A DNA stretch of 64,000 bases from Amphibalanus amphitrite (Eukaryota > Arthropoda > Thecostraca > Balanomorpha > Balanidae): positions 372,001-436,000 of the forward strand of contig NW_024881860.1 of assembly GCF_019059575.1 (NCBI RefSeq). The letters are read 5' to 3'. The notes below the pieces were generated by a model. It was not told where the DNA came from. It ran no database searches and saw only the letters and a program-made list of their open reading frames with translations. Below are positions 1 through 18,678 of this stretch, in pieces. Position 1 is the first letter of the stretch. Each line of letters starts with the position of its first letter. The translations under genes and the position numbers were made by a program.

Positions 1-775
1 CCACGGTGCCAGTCGGAACTGGCCCGTCTATTCACTTGACTTGACCCCTATGGATTTTTTTGCCTGTAGCGTCATCTCAAGGGCCAGGTCTACAAAGAAG
101 GTCCAGCAAGCTTCTGTGGCCTGAAGAAAGCGATCATCAAGGCTGTGCGAGTCATACCAGAGGACATGTGTCGTCGGGCTATCGCGTCAGCCGCCAGGCG
201 GGCCGATCTGTGCCTGTCTCGCAAAGGTGGCCTCCTCGAACACCTACTGTGAGAGACTGAAAACGAGAGAAAGCAGCTGAGCATGATGTCATTATGAATT
301 TCCACAAAATGTACTCTCGCTTGGTATCATTTTCAGTCACCTGCATGCAATATTGCATGTTTTATACGAGTTTAAAATGTTTCCATCCTTTTTGGTCCAC
401 CCTGTATCCAGACTGCGGAAATTTAACAAAGCTGTTCAAGTGATTATTGAAGCAAAATGTTGTAATTCAGAAGGAATTGCATCGTTGACTGTGAAATAAT
501 ATGCAGCCTTTTATAATTCATCGACGATATATTATAAACAATCTGAACAATTTAAATCATTTTCATTGTATATAAATTCATTGTATATAATTGATTACCT
601 TTATCCTAGCATTTCATTTTTGCTGAGGGAACACAAAATCGTTAGCATATTTCTGCAAAATAGAGGCAAAACAAAATAAGTGCATGACAGAGTAAAACAG
701 GTCTCATGTGACGATAAGGCATTACCTATAGTTCATAACTTTGAAAGGCTCTGGAAGGGCAAAAATGCTCCCCTA
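1..775. other. No gene seen
   Basis: AT-rich non-coding DNA from about 300 onward. Short ORFs here have no recognisable motif. I see no repeat with defined ends. Confidence 0.5.
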
Positions 776-779
776 TTAA

Positions 780-1771
780 CCCTATTCCTGGCGGGCTCCG
801 CCGGGACAAGAAACTGGCGGGGGGGGGGGCCGATTCGGCCCCCCCCCTTCAGATCTCAAAAACTACACATCGCAGCGACAAACGGTAAACGGCATCGGAT
901 ACGCACGGTCAAGATCTATAATTCTTACTGAGGTCATTTTCAGGTCAGGTCAAAGATGACGTCACAGGGGTCGAAAAAGTCAAAATGGCGGCGCTAGATA
1001 TGGAGAGAATTTTTCTCGAATAACTTTCGAATTAGTCAAGATAGGAACAAACTAAGGGCATCATCGTGATCCTCTCGTCAATCCGCATCGAATGATATAT
1101 ATGTTGACCTCGAAAGGTCAAGGTCAAAGGTTGACCTCAGGTCACGTGACCTCGAGGTCATCATGTATATCATTCGATGCGTCTTGACGAGCTGAACACA
1201 ATGAGACCATCCACGCGTCTGTATCTTGTTCCTGTACGGAGTTATTGGCCAAAAACCTTTGGTGACCTTTGATGACGTCACATGACGGCACAGCTGCCCA
1301 ACAGCAAAACAGACCTCAAGGTAGTGAAGGTTGATCGTATATGAAGTCATGTATGGTATATGGGGCCATTCCGACCCGTTTTAGTGGTAAAAACATGGAG
1401 TTGATTTTTCCCCCATTGACTTATAATGGGGAGGTCGCGAAACTGACCTGACCTTAGGTCACCGATATCAAAATTCCGAGATATACATATTGCACATACT
1501 GGTACCCTAACTAAAGCCTGAAGAGAAGAAATTGATCGGTCAAAAACTCTAGCTCTGGCGTGATTGCAAACTTTTCTGAGGTAGGGTCACCAAACCGCCT
1601 CTGGTGACCTGACCTGAGGTCAGATCAACTCAAAATTTTCAGACATGTTGCGTAGAAGCCTTTTAGGAAAAGTCAGAAAATTTGAGCTTCCTAGCTCAAC
1701 GCGTTTGGGAGAAATAACCAAAAAACCTCAGGGGGGGGGGGGCTCCTGAGGCCCCCCCGCCAGGAATAGGG
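780..1771 (+). mobile_element. TTAA-flanked TIR element, copy A (992 bp)
   Basis: Non-autonomous DNA element with no coding capacity seen. TTAA lies on both sides (776-779 and 1772-1775). The terminal inverted repeat begins CCCTATTCCTGGCGGG and is mirrored at the right end. Close to each end is a G-run/short loop/C-run hairpin (about 821-848 and 1733-1759). The interior has many AGGTCA/TGACCT half-sites, densest at 1105-1160, and an internal inverted repeat around TCGAATGATAT (1089-1100 and 1168-1180). TTAA duplication plus a CCC end is the signature of piggyBac-type transposition; that superfamily assignment is inference. Confidence 0.85.
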
Positions 1772-1775
1772 TTAA

Positions 1776-2862
1776 TACCGAGCGGCATCATCATCTTTCT
1801 GGACGTCTATCATCTCTGACTGCCGCCGTTGATCTTGTTTCACGGTACCTGCGGCCTGCTATGTGTTGTGAATAGTTTGGCCGTCCTGTAGCGAAAACGC
1901 GCCGCATTATTGGGCGCCAGGAAGCTTTCAACGAACAAGCACAACTACAAATGACAAGTGAGAACGTCTCAGCTATGCAACACGGAACGCGGCGACTGTA
2001 AATTAGAACAACAAACACCGAACGGCAGTAGGGATTGGTTCGACCTCTGAGCAGTTTCAGGGCCAATCTTATAGTTAATCCCCCGCTAACTGCAATAAAT
2101 CAACCCGGCATCACCCACCGTTAAAGCGGCCTTACATTGCTGGAATGCTCCATCCCTTACAGTCCAGCTTTGACGATACCGTGCACTATGCATGACACAT
2201 TCATACTGCAGTTTTTTACTGTCAAGCTGGCTCCCGTGTCATTTCTGGCGCACCTGCGACAGCTTGCCCGCTATTATGACGTCTAATCGGTCTCAGTGAA
2301 CTGCGTACCTCCCAGGGTCGGAATTTGCGGCGGAGGTCGACTGGCCGGCGCCGAGAGAGTCCCACCAATGCTGTTAAGACGGCCCCAGCGCAGGAGTGCC
2401 CCAAGGTCAGGATAAGGAGCCGTCGCCGTCGCCACTACCGCCGCCCAGTGGTGCTACCGTTAGCAGGAGGAACCATCCCGGCCGTGATCTTTACCGATCG
2501 AGGGATTTTCCCAGGGAACCATCACCACGATACGCCTTCATCACATCAGTGAATTTCATTCGTTTGTCCGGGCGTTATTTTCGGCGTGAGATTCAAGGCC
2601 AGTGTCTCGGGCGCAGGGAAGCGTCGTGTGACCGACGGGAGCGTATGGAGATGGCACTGATGCGCCGTGGGACCGCCGACAAGTTAGCGGCACATGAACT
2701 CCGTAACGTATTTACTCCGAGGATTTACAGCTGTTGCGGCTATTCAGTCAGACAATAACAATTAAGATATTTCAATATTTAGGAACTCTTATTTATTTTA
2801 TACGCAAAATTTGATTAAAAACACTATCTAATAGTATTTCGATGAGACTTATATGCAGGTAT
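1776..2862. other. Spacer between inverted TTAA elements, no gene recognised
   Basis: Single-copy looking DNA, GC-rich around 2230-2700. It holds a 120-codon open frame (2396-2758, plus) of low-complexity Arg/Pro/Ser composition, which I do not consider a gene. Confidence 0.4.
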
Positions 2863-2866
2863 TTAA

Positions 2867-3857
2867 CCCTATTCCTGGCGGGGGGGGGCCTCAGGAGCCC
2901 CCCCCCCTGAGGTTTTTTGGTTATATCTCCCAAACGCGTTGAGCTAGGAAGCTCAAATTTTCTGACTTTTCCTAAAAGGCTTCTACGCAACATGTCTGAA
3001 AATTTTGAGTTGATCTGACCTCAGGTCAGGTCACCAGAGGCGGTTTGGTGACGCTACCTCAGAAAAGTTTGCAATCACGCCAGAGCTAGAGTTTTTGACC
3101 GATCAATTTCTTCTCTTCAGGGTTTAGTTACGGTACCAGTATGTGCAATTTGTATATCTCGGAATTTTGATATCGGTGACCTAAGGTCAGGTCAATTTCG
3201 CGACCTCCCCATTATAAGTCAATGGGGGAAAAATCAACTCCCTGTTTTTACCACTAAAACGGGTCGGAATGGCCCCATATACCATACATGACTTCATATA
3301 CGATCAACCTTCACTACCTTGAGGTCTGTTTTGCTGTTGGGCAGCTGTGAGGTCATGTGACGTCATCAAAGGTCACCAAAGGTTTTTGGCCAATAACTCC
3401 GTACAGGAACAAGATACAGACGCGTGGATGGTCTCATTGTGTTCAGCTCGTCAAGACGCATCGAATGATATACATGATGACCTCGAGGTCACGTGACCTG
3501 AGGTCAACCTTTGACCTTGACCTTTCGAGGTCAACATATATATCATTCGATGCGGATTGACGAGAGGATCACGATGATGCCCTTAGTTTGTTCCTATCTT
3601 GACTAATTCGAAAGTTATTCGAGAAAAACTCTCTCCATATCTAGCGCCGCCATTTTGACTTTTTCGACCCCTGTGACGTCATCTTTGACCTGACCTGAAA
3701 ATGACCTTAGTAAAAATTGTAGATCTTGGCCGTGTGTATCCGATGCCGTTTACCGCTTGTCGCTATCTTGCTTCGTTCTCGAGATCTCAGGGGGGGGGGC
3801 CGAATCGGCCCCCCCCCCGCCAGTTTCTTGTCCCGGCGGAGCCCGCCAGGAATAGGG
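2867..3857 (-). mobile_element. TTAA-flanked TIR element, copy B, inverted relative to copy A
   Basis: Near-identical reverse complement of the element at 780-1771, with TTAA at 2863-2866 and 3858-3861. Same CCCTATTCCTGGCGGG ends, same G/C-run hairpins, same half-site cluster (here about 3478-3535). A few substitutions and different G-run lengths separate the copies. The two copies with their 1.1 kb spacer form a very large inverted repeat. Confidence 0.85.
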
Positions 3858-3861
3858 TTAA

Positions 3862-4419
3862 CCAATGTAAGCTGTCCATGCCGATCGACGCTTCATTATG
3901 AACGCTCTCAGTCCACGAGAGAATAAATAATACAATCTATCAGCCTGGCCGAACGATTAGTCATTTCGTATTAGTCCTACGTAGATAAGCAGGAAGTGGA
4001 TATAAGTACGAGAGGCCAGGGATAATCCATTTTATCCAGCCAGGACACGTGTCTTTACCGATAGAACACGGAAACTCGCGGCCTGCGAAAGCAACAAACA
4101 AAACACCCGTGCGTCGATAGCTGTTCGCATGGCTGAAATCCTGTTCAGGGTCAGCCTCGGCCGCGTCACTGACGCCTGACGGCCGCCGCGCCAAGACCGA
4201 CAGAGTGATGTTTTTGCGGCTTACGAGGGCATTCGGCGCATCTATTGGCCATGCTCATTCAGCGCGCGTGTGTCGAACATTCGGCTCATCAACTGAATTG
4301 AAGGGGGCCGGAGGCGTCAGGATAGAGGAACGGAAGGTGCCTGACTGTTTCGTCCACAAATGACCGGGCGACTTCCCAACACTCACGGTAATCATGCAAA
4401 ACATTCCGAAATACGTGTC
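3862..4419. other. No gene seen
   Basis: No recognisable coding or repeat signal. It lies between the TTAA element and the AT-rich terminal module that starts near 4420. Confidence 0.4.
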
Positions 4420-4840
4420 TACACTGAAAAAAACTTACTCCCCATTTTCTAATTTTAGAATGCCAAAAAGCACTCCTGCAATCGAATAATTTTATGACCT
4501 GGCATAAGCGCCTAAAGTGGGGAGTTTTGGGGAATAAAACTAGCATATAGAATATATTTAGTATCCGAACGCTTATATTATTCGCGCTAGGGAGTAATTT
4601 TATGACGGAGGATAAAAGTATGCTATCTTTGGATAAAATTACACCAGATGATAATTTTATTAACTTAATACTAAAATTACTCCCATTCGGGGAATAATAT
4701 TGCCATGCCAAAAAGCACTCCTTTTTTCGATAATTTTACCCCGGAGTAACTCCCCGGTAAAATCAAGCCCCGGTGTAAAAGTACCACCCCTGATAATGCG
4801 GGGTGATGTGATAATATTATGACCAAGTGTAAAATAAGGA
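4420..4840 (+). repeat. AT-rich terminal module with TACACTGAAAAAAACTTAC end
   Basis: Begins with TACACTGAAAAAAACTTAC and then carries many variants of GTAATTTTAT/GATAAAATTAC separated by short GC-containing words. ATGCCAAAAAGCACTCC occurs twice (about 4459 and 4704). The same terminal sequence and the same words recur in reverse orientation at about 12420-13033, so these are either the two ends of one large element or two inverted copies of one family. Confidence 0.55.
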
Positions 4841-4918
4841 ATGCATTTAAACAATGTATTGAAACACCAACAATTGATTAACGAATGGTACCTGAGCATC
4901 AGCAGGTACATCTTAATT

Positions 4919-5055
4919 TGGACGCACTTCCAGTGATGGCGCATTGCGGCCGACAGGGACGTAATTTTGCTTCCTAGTTGAGAAGCGGCGTCTCAACTGG
5001 GAGGCAAAACTTCGTCTCTGCCGGCCGCAATGCGAAATCACTGGAAGGACGTTCA
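4919..5055. repeat. Short foldback (about 60-bp arms, 10-bp loop)
   Basis: The left arm (4919 to about 4982) and right arm (about 4993 to 5055) are imperfect reverse complements, reading ATCACTGGAAG near the outer edge and CTCAACT next to the loop. Confidence 0.7.
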
Positions 5056-5077
5056 AGGTCACAACTCACAAGGGCGT

Positions 5078-5229
5078 TATGGTTAACACTGAGGCTAACG
5101 AATAACATCTTCGCACAGAACCACCGCCACGGATGGCAGATAAAACGAGCGTGTATGGTTAACACTGAGGCTAACGAATAACATCTGCGCACAGAACCAC
5201 CGCCACGGATGGCATATAAAACGAGCGTG
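5078..5229. repeat. Two tandem 76-bp repeats
   Basis: Two adjacent copies (5078-5153 and 5154-5229) begin TATGGTTAACACTGAGG and differ at only a few positions. They lie downstream of the terminal exon of the minus-strand gene. Confidence 0.85.
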
Positions 5230-5317
5230 ATCTGGGCTATGAAAGACGTACTGAGACTCATTGGCGTACTGAGACCGCCGCAGCTGAATTAGTCATAATA
5301 CAGAGGCTCCAGTAGTG

Positions 5318-5400
5318 TGAGCCACACGTTGCGAGTCACTTGAGCCACAGGTGAGCCACAAGTCACGAGTCACTTGAACCACAGGTGAGCCACAGGTCGC
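5318..5400. repeat. Degenerate GAGCCACAGGT minisatellite
   Basis: Variants of GAGCCACAGGTGAGCCACA alternate with CGAGTCACTTGA several times immediately downstream of the stop codon of the minus-strand gene, so it may lie in its 3' UTR. Confidence 0.6.
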
Positions 5401-5434
5401 CAGTCATTCGAAGTGGGCATCTCCGATGCTGGTT

Positions 5435-12300
<6,866 letters not shown>

Positions 12301-12419
12301 CTGAAGAGACGTTCCGAAAATATTATACTTGGAATAATACTGTGCTGGACGAATAGATTAATCACTTTTAGATTAGTTATGTCACAACGGAATAGGATTA
12401 TCAAGAAAGTGATACAGTA

Positions 12420-13033
12420 TTGCTTGAAATACGCTCCCGAATACTCCCGAAGAATAATGTTAGTAATGCTACCACATAATATTACTCCATGGTTATAAAA
12501 TTATTGTCCGGACATGATAGTTTTATCACGAAGGAAGTAATTTTTACACCTAAATGAGAATAGTTTTATTCTGTCGCGTCAATTTATCAGCCGTAATGGA
12601 GTATAAAAATTACCCTAATTACTCCACAGCGGTTTATTTTTATGCAGTTTTGATAAAAGTACTCTAGCTGTCAATTTTATTACCATCTAATGGGAGTTCA
12701 GCACAAATATATTCCAATGACCTTGTTTATCACTGTGAAATAAGTTAAAATTACCCCATGCCTCTTTGAGACTGATATAAATTTATAACCCAAAAGAATA
12801 AAAAGGACACGTGATAAAATTAGAAGATAAAATTACCACTTTCTAAAACACAAAAGAGATGATTATAGTACCAAGTTTAAGAATAACTTTCAAAAACGCC
12901 CTTAATGCAATGCAGAGAGTAAGAATACGCTACAAAACATAATCATTATATGCCATTGGTGCGTGATTATTCGCCAAACTGGAGTGGAAAAACTCCAAAA
13001 CTAACTCTCTAGGTGTAAGTTTTTTTCAGTGTA
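12420..13033 (-). repeat. AT-rich terminal module, inverse of 4420-4840
   Basis: Ends GTAAGTTTTTTTCAGTGTA at 13033, the reverse complement of the start of the 4420 module. The interior has the same ATAAAATTAC-type words at high density. No target duplication is apparent next to either module. Confidence 0.55.
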
Positions 13034-13087
13034 GATAAACGAAATATTACTCTTACATAGGTTAGCTGTATCTCTCCAGTTTGTTAA

Positions 13088-14167
13088 AGGTAGTGTGCCA
13101 GCTTTCTTGGACCGTTTGGAGTTAATGGCCCAGATAAGGAGAACCGGATTTTTAGAACTTATCCATACCTTCAAAACTCATGGAAACGTCTTAAATTCTT
13201 CAAATTTTGAGTACCCCAGTGCGAAATTCGCCCCGACGGGTTGTCAGTCGTACCCCAACCACATTTCACACCACTATGAACAATAAATGCACACTCTGAA
13301 ATCGCTATTACCGATATGCTCATCCAATCAAGTTTCGATAAACCCGTTCATCATCAGCTCCTGCGGTTTCGAACACGCCTGTTAGGTGGTGCGGTAGACC
13401 ACGCCCAAAGCCAGGGCCCCGGTAACGTGAGGTAGCCGAGTCAGGGCAGCGTGCGCTGACCCAAGCCGGAGCCGCGCGTCCTCCCGGTGTCATGTGATAG
13501 CCCGGGGCTGCCCGCGGGGATGCGGTAGACCGCGCCCAAAGCTGCGGCCCCGGCTTGGGTCAGCGCACGCTGCCCCGACTCGGCTACCTCACGTTACCGG
13601 GGCCCTGGCTTTGGGCGCGGCTTCTGCTCATACTTTGTGGTGCGGTGGTGGTGCGTCGGGCTGCGCGCTCTGACTTCGGCCAAGAAAAATGCGTCAGCTG
13701 ATCATTGTCATTTCTGCCACTTGCGTGTGGTGAAATGGGGTCATAACTTATAAGACGGCTTTTTCATATCAATTATTTTACATAAAATCATATTTCAAAC
13801 CATAAATAATGTTCGACAGCCAAATAAAAGAAACAATACCAATACGGGCTTACAGTTTAAGGCTCGACATTGTGTTGTCTACGATTAGACAGCTGATAAC
13901 TCATTCCCGTACGTCGTATGGTCGTAACACTATAATGACCTTTGCTTATTGTCACAAGTGCGCCGCATTCGCGATTGTTGCCCGACGCCTGTTTGCAGGT
14001 GAGCCCACTACAGTTGTTATACATATCTAAAAACCGATAAACTTTTAGGCGAAAAAGGCACTATTCCAGGCCCATTTTTGATTTTTTTTGCGATATTAGG
14101 TAAAAACAGAAGCTTCTTATCCTAGGAAAAATAAAATGGGAAATCTTTCAAAGGTGGCACACTACCT
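13088..14167. mobile_element. TIR element with AGGTAGTGTGCCA ends, TTAA-flanked
   Basis: AGGTAGTGTGCCAGCTTTC at the left and its near complement GGTGGCACACTACCT at the right, with TTAA on each side (13084-13087 and 14168-14171). About 1.08 kb with no transposase recognised. It contains the long GC-rich hairpin at 13406-13620. The TIR resembles the outer right end of the 6226-7073 foldback. Confidence 0.7.
13406..13620. repeat. Long near-perfect GC-rich inverted repeat
   Basis: Arms of about 70 bp (13406-13475 and about 13548-13620) are reverse complements with one or two mismatches, separated by about 75 bp. Both start with a GGTAGACC(A/G)CGCCCAAAG-like word, and a further partial direct copy lies in the spacer at about 13522. 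It is strongly GC-rich inside otherwise moderate DNA. Confidence 0.85.
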
Positions 14168-14171
14168 TTAA

Positions 14172-17100
14172 AGGAAAGTAAAAATAATTATTTGTAAAAA
14201 TACCAACAGTTTAACAGTTGCACGATTCTCACTCTCACCATTTGCGGTAATAGTTAGCTGTATTTCCCATCCTCCAATTATTTTCATGGGTTGTGTTGCG
14301 TTGCAGGGAAAAGCTCCAACCACACTCAGCCGTACACGGTCCCTGACCGCTAAACAACAATGGAACGCCGCCCGGCTCTGAGCAACTATACGTAACGGGA
14401 AACCAGTATTTCACGTCATACTTAACACATGTCTATAACCGCAGACCTTGCTAAAATGGGTGCTCAGTTTGTTAAGAAATTACAAGGACGTCCAAGGACA
14501 TTCACAATAAAAGAAGATAATTGCCAACTAATCTTCTACAAGTAACCGCTCTTGGAATTTGGTGACCGTGTCATTCCCATGAAGAGCCGACAACAAAAAC
14601 GACAAGCCACCGCTGACCACTGCCTCCATAATGGTGACAGTGGCCAGCGAATCATAGGGTTGGCGCGAGACTGCCGCACTGACCAGCAAATACTGCCCAT
14701 CCATGCTCCGTTCACGTATTATCAATCATTCCGACGTAGCTGTAAGCGCACGAGGGTTACCGACGACAGCGAGTCGAAGCTTCCAAAATAAACGAATGGC
14801 GGAATGCCGGAAAGGTTAGCATACAAGCATAGCCACCGCATCACCTGTCACCTCCAAGTTCCAACTCGCGTCGGCCCGGGCCTCGCTCTGTTTACAGCAC
14901 CGCGCGCCATGCGGCACAGCATGCTCTCAGGCGCGCGCCGCTAGAGACATCTAGCGAGGAGAATAGAACTAGCAGGTGACGAGAATCAAAAGGTTATAAC
15001 GATTATAACGAATTATAGCTTAAAAAAGAGTAGATAATTGGGGGTTAAAGGTGCTGAAATATCCTCTCGCAACCAAAAGCACCTCTCAAGATAAAACACT
15101 GGTAAAATTACCTACTTCAATTCCGGTAAAACGACAGAGCCACCGAGGATTAGGTTTCTGAGGTTGTTGTAAGTTTTCTTTTTCTTTTTTTTCCGTCTAG
15201 GTACGATCAATTGTTTTAAATGGGACGCATGCTTTGTCCGTCGATGCCGTGTTGATAAACTGTTTGAGCCCTTAAGTAATTCGTCTGGCCGCGTTTAACT
15301 ACGTTACAGTGATCAACTTACACTTAATGGCTTATCAGTGTATAATAAGTAGGTACTAAACAAACGTTGTTATCCTAGATACGCATTTGTGCAATGTGTT
15401 TGCGACATGGTACACGCGTATCCATCGTTTAACATGCATGCAAATTGACTTTCGATGCCATATATTAGTCGCGATACACAAAAATGCAACTGACAACCAA
15501 GACGTTGGCCGTTATAAAAGTTGCTCTTGAGGGATGCAAGTTACTCAGACTAAACAACATGGCAGTAACCAACAGAACATCCGTAAAACAAATATGCCTA
15601 AAAAGTCACACAGCTGCGTTCTTGCGCAGGGCTACGTGAGAGATAAGGCGCGCGTGGTTACACGCACATGACAGTGTTGGAATTGATTGTAGCATTTGTG
15701 TCGTGGGAAGAACGTCAAACATGTAGAGTGAGACACGACGTGAATAGAATTAGCGTGTGTTTGAATATTGATGAGGGATGTTGCTATCGTTCCTAGCCGA
15801 TAGCTGCAGACTCGTACGGAGCGCGCCTGCCATTCCACAGTTCGCTTCCAGCCCACACAAGATAAGCAACGCCTACTTACCAGTGTTTTATCTGTGTATG
15901 TGTGTATGTAACACTGCTGAACGTAAAGATAGAAGTATAGAAAGAAACCTAACAAGTCTAACAGTGATCACACTTTTTTCAAAGCCATCCTCCTTCACCC
16001 AAGCCCAAACAATTTAAATAGGAACTTGTGACCTTCAATATGCAAACCCTGAAGCTTCAGCATTGCAGTGCATTCTTTATATTCTGCATGACCCATATTA
16101 CGAGTGCCTAAGACGAAACCTGACATTATCGATGCTTGGTCACAAATCCCATGTTCGACCCTGAAGTTTCGCCCCCACATTTGTTAAAAATACCACTCTA
16201 TAAATGTTGGAGACCAGTATTCCGATCTAGATGCTACAAAACCGCATGTCCGCTATCGGCGCACGGTAGTCTGACAATAAGTCGAAATTCTCACTTGTGT
16301 TTCAAATGTCAGGGAGCTACCGTGACCGATAAGTTGATCCAACGGGACAGACGACATTAATTTCACACCAGCCAGCATGAGTCCGCGGCGATAACATTTT
16401 TTTCTCAGTCGGAGTTTTCGCTGTCGAGTCTCCTTCGCCGCAGCAGACGATAAATCAGCGTTGTGGCCGTTATTCTGGATATTATCAGCACTCAGCAGTG
16501 TCTCCACCCAACTGCAGAGGTCAGGCTGATATTGGCCAGCTGGCATTGAACCAGAGAACAAAGCAAATTAAGACATGGATATTGACATGTATACAGAGGT
16601 CTATGATATTGGCAATGACGAGGAGAAAACGGGCCGAGAAATTCATCGGCCCAAGGCTCCTACAGCTATAACCGAAAGACGGAGTAAACGTATGATTGTA
16701 ATATAATGTATAATGCCGTATAATACCCACACAAAGTGACGAAGCGTTTAGCAGAACTATAGCATTACCCTAAGCAGCGATAGGTATCAATCAGTTTCCA
16801 CTGAAATAAAACAGACGGTGACAGTTTCTGTCACTTTGACTCATCGTTAGAAAAACTTCTCAGTTGCGGATCAATCGAAGCTCCTGAGTGACCTCTCTGA
16901 AGTCGACCGTAGCAGTTTTTTTCCATCATCGAAACTACGTGAAAAGGACCGTTTCACCGAGCCAGGACAGTGAACCAATCGTATGACATTCGAAGGTGGC
17001 GGGAGAAAGGTGGAGTGGGCACCGCGCCCATCCAACTCGGCTTCTGAGACACGTAACGACCAGTAAGTGGTAGGTAAGCGGCAATAGAAAGGTACCAAAA

Positions 17101-17640
17101 TCATACAGTTATAGGGTCATGTCACCAGCAACTACTGAAATGTAAAATATTCCTGTTGTTTACGATTTGGGATCAATTAGCTCAAACGCGTGAATAACTA
17201 GAGCTGTACCGAACATCGCAAAAAAGCCAATCAATAGTTTTTACAATAAAAACATACAATAAAAACAATAGAATAGTTTTGTTTTGTAGTTTTTCCTCAG
17301 ATTTATATTCTGGATTTATTTCACATTAATTTAGGTACATTTTACACTCTGTTTGGCCCCTGGAGGCGGTTGGCTCAGTTTAAGCGAAGACCCTTGGGGG
17401 AGGGGGCATGAAGACGCCCTACCACTTCGCCACTGTGCAAGCTGCAAGTTGATTGTTTGCATTTCCTTCTTACGATATTATTCAGAAACATAAATATTGC
17501 TTAGGGATAATTAAATCTACCAATGATTCGACTGAATTTCTCGGTCGATTGGATCAAAACATAGCCCTCATTTTTTCTTTCAATCATCCTCTTCGAACAG
17601 TACCGGTATTGGCTCGTGCCGAACGATCCAATTTTTAACG
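14172..17640. other. No gene recognised
   Basis: Long stretch without a convincing gene. A minus-strand open frame at 15995-16180 contains GTRNMGHAEYKECTAMLKLQ and looks more protein-like than its surroundings. I cannot assign it to a family and saw no clear splice structure, so it may be an old pseudogene or transposon fragment. Confidence 0.35.
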
Positions 17641-17660
17641 GGTAGGTGAATATGGTAGAG

Positions 17661-17941
17661 CAGGGGCGGAGCTTCCTATACAGTTTGTGGGGCAACCGCC
17701 CCCGATTTGGACCCACCGATTAGCGTTTTGCCCCACCAACTTTAGTTGATTTGTAGGACTTTGTTGCTTTGCTTTTATTTTTCCCGCATTGAGGAGCTTT
17801 GTAATGTCTGTGTTATGCAAAATGTTGCATCTCTAATGATGGGAATTGATTCAGTGTTCATTTTATTCAACTTGACAATCTGCCAATGTAGGCTTGATGC
17901 CTTTTTACCCCACCGACTTCCCCGGAAAAGCTCCACCCATG
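17661..17941. mobile_element. hAT-type MITE (CAGGGGCGGAGCTT ends)
   Basis: Left end CAGGGGCGGAGCTTCC, right end GGAAAAGCTCCACCCATG. Flanking 8-mers TGGTAGAG (17653-17660) and TGGGAGAG (17942-17949) match at 7 of 8 positions, as expected of an old hAT insertion. It lies about 0.7 kb upstream of the cuticular-protein start codon. Confidence 0.7.
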
Positions 17942-18017
17942 TGGGAGAGGAGTGGTCAGTTTGAAACCGGCGGCTAAGTCTGACGAACCCGAGACCACAT
18001 GGACATGAGACACATGG

Positions 18018-18345
18018 ATATTACTTGACCTGGGAAAAGACTCCACGTGAGACTCACGGATATTTGCTCTGGGAAGAAACACCACATGAGACTCATGGGT
18101 ATTTGCTCTGGGAAGAGACTCGACATGAGACTCATGGGTATTTGCTCTGGGAAGAGACTCCACATGAGACTCATGGGTATTTGCTCTGGGAAGAAACTCC
18201 ACATGAGACTCATGGGTATTTGCTCTGGGAAGAGACTCGACATGAGACTCATGGGTATTTGCTCTGGGAAGAGACTCCACGTGAGACTCATATGGGTATT
18301 TGATGTGGAAAGAGACTCCACATGAGACTCGGTATTTGATCGGGG
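18018..18345. repeat. 39-bp minisatellite upstream of the cuticular gene
   Basis: About seven tandem copies with core CATGAGACTCATGGGTATTT. The period is 39, a multiple of three, so several frames stay open on both strands; none has a sensible start or gene context. It lies 300-650 bp upstream of the cuticular-protein start. Confidence 0.9.
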
Positions 18346-18657
18346 AACAGACCACACGCCACTGAGACGGACAGGCGCTGGGATTTCTGTCCTCTCCCCT
18401 GTGATCTGTCGTTCTGAATCACACGGTGACCTGTTCCATCTCCTCGCCGACAGAGAAAGGTAGCTCGGGACGTTCCTAACCCAGTGGGGGGGGGGGGGGC
18501 GCTCAGCCAATCAGCGCCCGCGTCAGACCTGTCGCAGCCAATCAGCGGCCGGGATGCGGCGGCGGGACTCTACTTAGAGCGGCGCGGGCTGTGCTGAGAG
18601 CACAGCTGGGACCGGCTGGCCGACGGGTGACCCACTGGCGTACCGACTACTGACACG

Positions 18658-18678
18658 ATGAGGCTGCTACTGACATTG
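18658..18678 (+). CDS. Cuticular protein exon 1 (coding part)
   Basis: ATG followed by RLLLTL and donor GTGAGT at 18679. Such a tiny coding first exon that splits the signal peptide is the usual layout of arthropod cuticular-protein genes. The codon-complete end (phase 0) joins exon 2 to continue the hydrophobic core. Confidence 0.85.

Noticed and set aside
18018..18345. CRISPR array
   Set aside because: Units are contiguous with no variable spacers, and the DNA is eukaryotic.
17867..18510. Overlapping repeat-containing ORFs on both strands
   Set aside because: The 39-bp repeat is a multiple of three, so frames stay open by construction; no start, splice or homology support.
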